A stretch of DNA of 64,000 bases from NCBI GenBank assembly GCA_964370675.1, contig CAYJKC010000006.1:1-64000 (forward strand). The letters run 5' to 3'. Below the pieces are notes generated by a model. The model had not been told where the DNA came from, ran no database searches, and saw nothing but the letters and a program-made list of their open reading frames with translations. Of the stretch, positions 60,469-64,000 are shown piece by piece. How positions within the stretch are numbered: position 1 is the first letter of the stretch; every line of letters begins with the position of its first letter. A program made the translations under genes and the position numbers. The stretch is from CAYJAD01 sp964370675. GTDB taxonomy: Bacteria; Desulfobacterota; Desulfovibrionia; Desulfovibrionales; Desulfovibrionaceae.

Positions 60469-61161
60469 TAAGCTTAGCACGGAGTAAAATAAGCCAGAAT
60501 TGCTTTGCGTGTAATTTCAGTGAGACTCATTCTTCGTCTAACGGGAACACTTCGTGCCTTAGGTTGAACTTCTGGCGTCCGCGAAGGAGTATTTGAAGCC
60601 CATGTGCCTTTTAAAAAAAGTAATTGGAAAGTGATTTTTTAAGCTTCGACTTGATAATATGCTGAAATATAAACTGTTTCGTGGTAGGGATAGGCTAGAC
60701 AACCATTGTATAGACTATCCCTACCCAATCAGGTACATTTCCTTATATTCTCATTAGATAAAAAAAGCAAGCTCTAAATTGCAAAAAATTCATAAAATTA
60801 AAAAAATCAAAATAATTGAAAATTCTTTCAGGCTGATATCAAATCCTACTTTGTTAAGTATGCTCTGCATAAGATAGTCGACGCGTAAAAACACAATAAT
60901 CATTTGAAATAAATTGTTTTTACAACTCAAGTTGACTAATAAAATTGCCAGCAATAATTGTATGAAATACGATTTTATGGTGCAAAAAATAAATTTTTCA
61001 AGCATCGACTAAGATAACCTTGTTGTCTTAGCAGTACGGCACAAAAAAACAAAGACTTGGGGAGAAAGCAAAGTTTACCCTATGGTTGGTTTATCAAGCT
61101 ACGCTTACTTTGTAAGCATTCTAAGTGGGTTATAATGCTTTAGGCATTACTTTTTGCAAGG
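60469..61161. other. Non-coding region after purE
   Basis: About 690 bases with no supported gene; a 71-codon minus-strand frame at 60790-61005 is purely AT-driven. It contains a 7-bp inverted pair (gccagaa / ttctggc) at 60491-60577, the strong hairpin at 60683-60725, another near 61014-61035 (ctaaga / tcttag), and a ttggggagaaagcaaagttta block at 61060 that resembles hairpin-repeat arms elsewhere in the window. It looks like a graveyard of short repeats. Confidence 0.5.
60683..60725. repeat. Strong hairpin in the purE-downstream gap
   Basis: A perfect 11-bp stem (ggtagggatag at 60683-60693 and ctatccctacc at 60715-60725), extended by cta/tag after one mismatch, around a loop of about 14 bases. 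There is no T-run on either side, so it is not a typical terminator. Confidence 0.7.
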
Positions 61162-61491
61162 TTAAAATCCTGAATAATCTAGGGCTTGATTAAGTGAAAT
61201 GGTTTTAGAATTTATATGTTTACCCTTTATTTCATGGCGATTAAGGGTCCATTCTTCAAGGTCAATATAGTCTAACTTACCTTGACTTTTTGGGTGTAAA
61301 AGGTTTGCAATAACATCTATTACATCATCCAATGGAAAGTACATTCCTTCATAGCTTATGCGTAACATATCATTCTCAAAGAATAAAATATCTTGCTCGC
61401 TAAAGGGCATAATAGGCTTTAAGCTTTCAAAATCACTTTTATTGCAAGGCCATATATGTCCATATACTTTAATAATTACATGTTCAGCCAT
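61162..61491 (-). CDS. Conserved-looking 109-residue protein of unknown function
   Basis: A soluble acidic protein (MAEHVIIKVYGHIWPC start, DVIDVIANLLHPKSQGKLDYIDLEEWTL in the middle) with two hydrophobic strands and no recognisable motif. It lies 34 bases after the TPR protein gene on the same strand, so it may be the third gene of that operon. Gene support is the intact frame and position; no clear ribosome-binding site was found. Confidence 0.6.
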   Translation of the reverse strand: MAEHVIIKVYGHIWPCNKSDFESLKPIMPFSEQDILFFENDMLRISYEGMYFPLDDVIDVIANLLHPKSQGKLDYIDLEEWTLNRHEIKGKHINSKTISLNQALDYSGF

Positions 61492-61525
61492 TTATATTCT
61501 ATACCTTTATTTTCATATCGAGAGC

Positions 61526-62572
61526 TTATTTCAAACAAAATTCGCGCTCTCTAGCATGCATCAACCCCTCACAATCTCCGAGAGCGCAAGCTTTTTCAAA
61601 GTCAGCACACATAATATCATATTCCTCTAAAACTAGGGCTATGGCACCACGCGCACGCAGCCAAGACACCATTTGCGGCTTGTACATAAGGGCAGTATCT
61701 AAGTCTGTCATGGCTAAGGCTGGCTGGTGTAAGCGTAAATGACCAAGCCCGCGTACATAATAAGTTCTAGATCTTTCTGGCTGTAATGCTAAAGCGTGGT
61801 TGAGATTTTGCAGAGCGGTTTGAGGTTGATCCATTTGCAATTGAACTTCTCCTATGGCAGCCCATAGGGCAGACATGGAGGGGGCAAGAGTTGTTGCATC
61901 CTTTAATAATTCTTGTACCAATGTAGGGTTTTCCCAAGTTTCATGAAAATGATTTAAAGCTGTATTATAGAGCCAAAGAGCTTCTAAGTGTCTTGAGATA
62001 TTTAGTAAAGATTCTCGGACATCGTTTTTAGACAGACTTTGTGCGCTTTTTTGTATGCCAGCATGAATTAACATTAATTTATGACCTTTAAGGGCATAGT
62101 CCACAAGTAGGTCTAGCAATTCAAGGCGTAGCTCCAAAAGGTCATGCTTTGATAAAAGGCTTCCCACACTTTGCTCAATATTGTGGGATTTAGGTATAAG
62201 GTTAATTATAATAGTTACATCACCAGTAACTGCAGCAGGATCTATGGGCTTTGTTTCGATATTTAGTTTATAAAGCTCGGCTGAAATGCTTAGACTTAAA
62301 TTAGCATCTTGTAAGCCAAAACTAATGGCTTTATGTTTTTTTAATGAGTCTTGAACTTCTATTAGGGCTTGAGTATATCCAAATGATTTGGCTATAATTT
62401 GAGCCTCTTTGGGAGAAATACCATTAGAAAAGGGAAGGGTACAGCTATATTTTATTTGCCCAGAATCAGCAAAAGCCTGTAGAGGGGTTAAGCTTATTAT
62501 TAAACAAAAAACCAGCCTCTCAAAAATACTTGTTCGACAAAATATTTTAAAGAGGCTGGAATATAAATACAT
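61526..62572 (-). CDS. Exported TPR protein with a FlgT/LPP20-like N-terminal domain
   Basis: A 348-residue protein with a signal peptide-like segment (VFCLIISLTPLQAFA, cut near residue 36). The next ~90 residues (PKEAQIIAKSFGYTQALIEVQDSL then a beta-rich stretch ending TIIINLIP) resemble domains of the FlgT/LPP20 group. From about residue 235 there are two to three TPRs (SALWAAIGEVQLQMDQPQTALQ and RTYYVRGLGHLRLHQPALAM). It begins one base after the upstream lipoprotein stop, so the two are translationally coupled. Likely a periplasmic assembly or scaffold role; not established. Confidence 0.72.
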   Translation of the reverse strand: MYLYSSLFKIFCRTSIFERLVFCLIISLTPLQAFADSGQIKYSCTLPFSNGISPKEAQIIAKSFGYTQALIEVQDSLKKHKAISFGLQDANLSLSISAELYKLNIETKPIDPAAVTGDVTIIINLIPKSHNIEQSVGSLLSKHDLLELRLELLDLLVDYALKGHKLMLIHAGIQKSAQSLSKNDVRESLLNISRHLEALWLYNTALNHFHETWENPTLVQELLKDATTLAPSMSALWAAIGEVQLQMDQPQTALQNLNHALALQPERSRTYYVRGLGHLRLHQPALAMTDLDTALMYKPQMVSWLRARGAIALVLEEYDIMCADFEKACALGDCEGLMHAREREFCLK

Positions 62573-62573
62573 A

Positions 62574-63155
62574 TTATTTCTTATTGATAACTTGAGTTAT
62601 TTTTTGCACACCTGGCTTAATTAATTCTTGCAGCGTTTGGCGTAGCAAGTTCTCTGCTGTGCTTTCTACGATAATACCGGTTACATTTTGGCTTGCAGAG
62701 AGGCTTTCTGTCAAGATACGCCCTTGTGGTCCAGATAAAACAAAGTCTACTTGCATAGTTGATTTTAGCTCTGTTATGGAAACTTCTTGTAATTCTGCTT
62801 GGTTTACAGTGCCGGTCACTATGTATTTAGGCTGGGCTTTGCGCGCCACATCAATACTTTCTGCATAAGAAACTTGTAAGCCATGTCGGCTAAGAGCATC
62901 ACCAAAGGAGCGGCTAATCCATTCCGGTACAGCTACAGTACTTGCAAAAGTTGTGTTGTTTTTTCTTGTCCCAAGGTGAGGTTGAGTACGCTTATCGGAA
63001 AAAAGGACTACAGCTACTGTTGCAGCAGATGGAGCAGGTAACACGCTACTGTCTTTTTCAGGGTAGGTGAGTTTTACAGTATCACTAGGACCACATGCCG
63101 CAAGCATACACATGAATAAAAGTGAAAAAATACTTATAATATTACGCTTTATCAT
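62574..63155 (-). CDS. Lipoprotein with a YajG/CsgG-like fold
   Basis: A 193-residue lipoprotein: signal IISIFSLLFMCMLAACG with the lipobox Cys at about 21. The mature part has SAATVAVVLFSDKRTQP, VPEWISRSFGDALSRHGLQVSY and KYIVTGTVNQAELQEV, an alpha/beta layout like YajG and the N-terminal part of CsgG. GGAGG precedes the ATG. It is the first gene of a possible three-gene envelope operon with the TPR protein and the 109-residue protein. Function not established. Confidence 0.75.
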   Translation of the reverse strand: MIKRNIISIFSLLFMCMLAACGPSDTVKLTYPEKDSSVLPAPSAATVAVVLFSDKRTQPHLGTRKNNTTFASTVAVPEWISRSFGDALSRHGLQVSYAESIDVARKAQPKYIVTGTVNQAELQEVSITELKSTMQVDFVLSGPQGRILTESLSASQNVTGIIVESTAENLLRQTLQELIKPGVQKITQVINKK

Positions 63156-63581
63156 TCAAAAATCCTCCAACTGTGCAAAAGTAAATTATGAACAAGTATA
63201 TTAAAAATATCCAATAATTGTATTTTAGAGTATTTCTAGATTATACGCAATATTATTTTTTATGAAAGTGGATTAACTTTATGTCATAATTTGATTTGGC
63301 TAGAATTTTGATTGATTATCTTGCTTTTAAGAATGACTCTGACATCATTTAATTATGCTTAGTGGAGTTTATTTAAAACACTGCATAAATGATGCATAAC
63401 AGTTTGACATATAAATATATTATTTATTTCAGCATGAAAAATTTTTTCTTTACCTACTGAATAATTTCTTGTAATCCAAGCAAACGAAAGTGTTATTTAT
63501 GAACAATTTGACATTATACGTGTATTAAAATAATCTTTTTCAAGGCACTTTTGATTTTAAGGTATTAATAGGATTAATATA
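63156..63581. other. Non-coding region before the HD-GYP gene
   Basis: About 426 bases, AT-rich, no gene. Two TTGACA boxes occur (63404 and 63508); the second has a good partner and is listed separately. Confidence 0.45.
63508..63536 (+). promoter_or_regulatory. Promoter of the HD-GYP gene
   Basis: A perfect TTGACA (63508-63513), 17-base spacer and TAATCT (63531-63536), 45 bases before the start codon. Confidence 0.55.
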
Positions 63582-64000
63582 ATGCATATTGATATTTCAT
63601 CACTATTGTTTTCACTATCAACTGCTCTTGACTTTGTGGAGCAAGAGGTTGTTGGAGTAAGCCATAATCATTGTCGAAGGGTGGCTTGTGTTAGCACTGC
63701 CCTTTGCAAGCATATGGGTATGAGTGATACTCAAATTATGGATATGGCCATTTGTTCTGTGCTACATGATAGTGCATTAACAGAAACAACGCTTGAAATT
63801 AGGCAAAATTTTCATATTGAGCAAGGCATGTGGAAACATTGTGACCTTGGTGAACGTAATGTTAGCAGATTTCCATTTCTCCAAGGAGATGTGAAAAATA
63901 TTGTGCTTTGGCATCATGAAAATTGGGATGGCACTGGCTATTTAGGGCTCAAAAAAGATGAAATCAGTGAACGTGCTGCCATTCTTCGCTTGGCAGATAA
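63582..64000 (+). CDS. HD-GYP phosphodiesterase-type protein, 3' end cut
   Basis: An open frame running off the window, 139 residues visible. It starts MHIDISSLLFSLSTALDFVE, with AGGA about eight bases upstream. The visible part is an HD-GYP domain: SHNHCRRVACVSTALCKHM, VLHDSALTE carrying the HD pair near residue 61, and HHENWDGTGYLG near residue 112, the H-x-x-x-x-D-G-x-G-Y signature of c-di-GMP hydrolases. The HD pair reads H-D as required. The C-terminal GYP region is outside the window. Confidence 0.82.
   Translation, partial: MHIDISSLLFSLSTALDFVEQEVVGVSHNHCRRVACVSTALCKHMGMSDTQIMDMAICSVLHDSALTETTLEIRQNFHIEQGMWKHCDLGERNVSRFPFLQGDVKNIVLWHHENWDGTGYLGLKKDEISERAAILRLAD

Noticed and set aside
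60790..61005. 71-codon minus-strand frame in the purE-downstream gap
   Set aside because: It is Ile/Leu/Phe-rich as random AT-rich sequence would give, with no translation signal or neighbour support.

Overview
The window is an AT-rich chromosomal segment of a sulfate-reducing deltaproteobacterium, most likely a low-GC member of the Desulfovibrionaceae. The evidence is a nine-heme cytochrome c operon (nhcABCD), a Desulfovibrio-type molybdenum aldehyde oxidoreductase whose [2Fe-2S] cysteines sit at the same residue numbers as in D. gigas Mop, a gene train that (from memory) keeps the order of D. vulgaris DVU_1551-DVU_1559, the tig-clpP-clpX-lon run, a TauE/SafE sulfur-anion exporter beside a DUF169 protein, and NiFe-hydrogenase maturation genes. 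I do not name a species. No rRNA, tRNA, CRISPR array or complete insertion sequence was seen.

Layout. 0.1-6.0 kb: Smr-domain protein, GNAT acetyltransferase, and a three-gene Fe(III)-type ABC importer. 6.0-17.9 kb: a ten-gene minus-strand train with mop first, followed by a flavin/Fe-S dicluster protein, zinc-ribbon protein, methyltransferase, C-GCAxxG-C-C protein, radical SAM enzyme, lid-less adenylate-forming enzyme, XdhC, NTP-transferase/HD protein and histidine phosphatase. Its sulfuration and nucleotidyl-transfer genes fit maturation of the molybdopterin enzyme; the role of the radical SAM, methyltransferase and ligase-like proteins is unknown, so this is the least described system here. 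18.2-20.8 kb: an MBOAT/AlgJ O-acetylation pair. 21.2-29.5 kb: queC, alaC, the sulfur-anion exporter block, nitroreductase, DUF523, upp and a secreted HAD phosphatase. 29.5-30.3 kb: non-coding, with an N gap and a run of 50 C. 30.3-33.7 kb: nhcABCD. 34-41.8 kb: glycosyltransferase, AspT/YidE-type transporter, rpmB, hyaD-hypC, two small unknowns, an orphan DNA methyltransferase and a secreted adenosine deaminase. 41.9-42.4 kb: a MITE-like element. 42.5-50.6 kb: DUF2939-like protein, methyltransferase, then tig-clpP-clpX-lon. 51-56.6 kb: signalling block (hybrid kinase, MglB-like binding protein, thioesterase, diguanylate cyclase, lipoprotein). 56.6-64 kb: nitroreductase, paaK, purD-purE, three envelope/unknown genes and the start of an HD-GYP protein cut by the window end.

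How they connect. Periplasmic nine-heme cytochrome NhcA with its membrane Fe-S/NrfD partners would move electrons between the periplasmic cytochrome pool and the quinone pool or cytoplasm. Mop and the dicluster protein form a second, cytoplasmic redox module. The hybrid kinase, orphan sugar-binding protein, GGDEF and HD-GYP proteins suggest nutrient sensing linked to c-di-GMP. Mobile DNA is slight: one 423-bp transposon-like element with an 11-bp target duplication, and two copies of a hairpin-type dispersed repeat.
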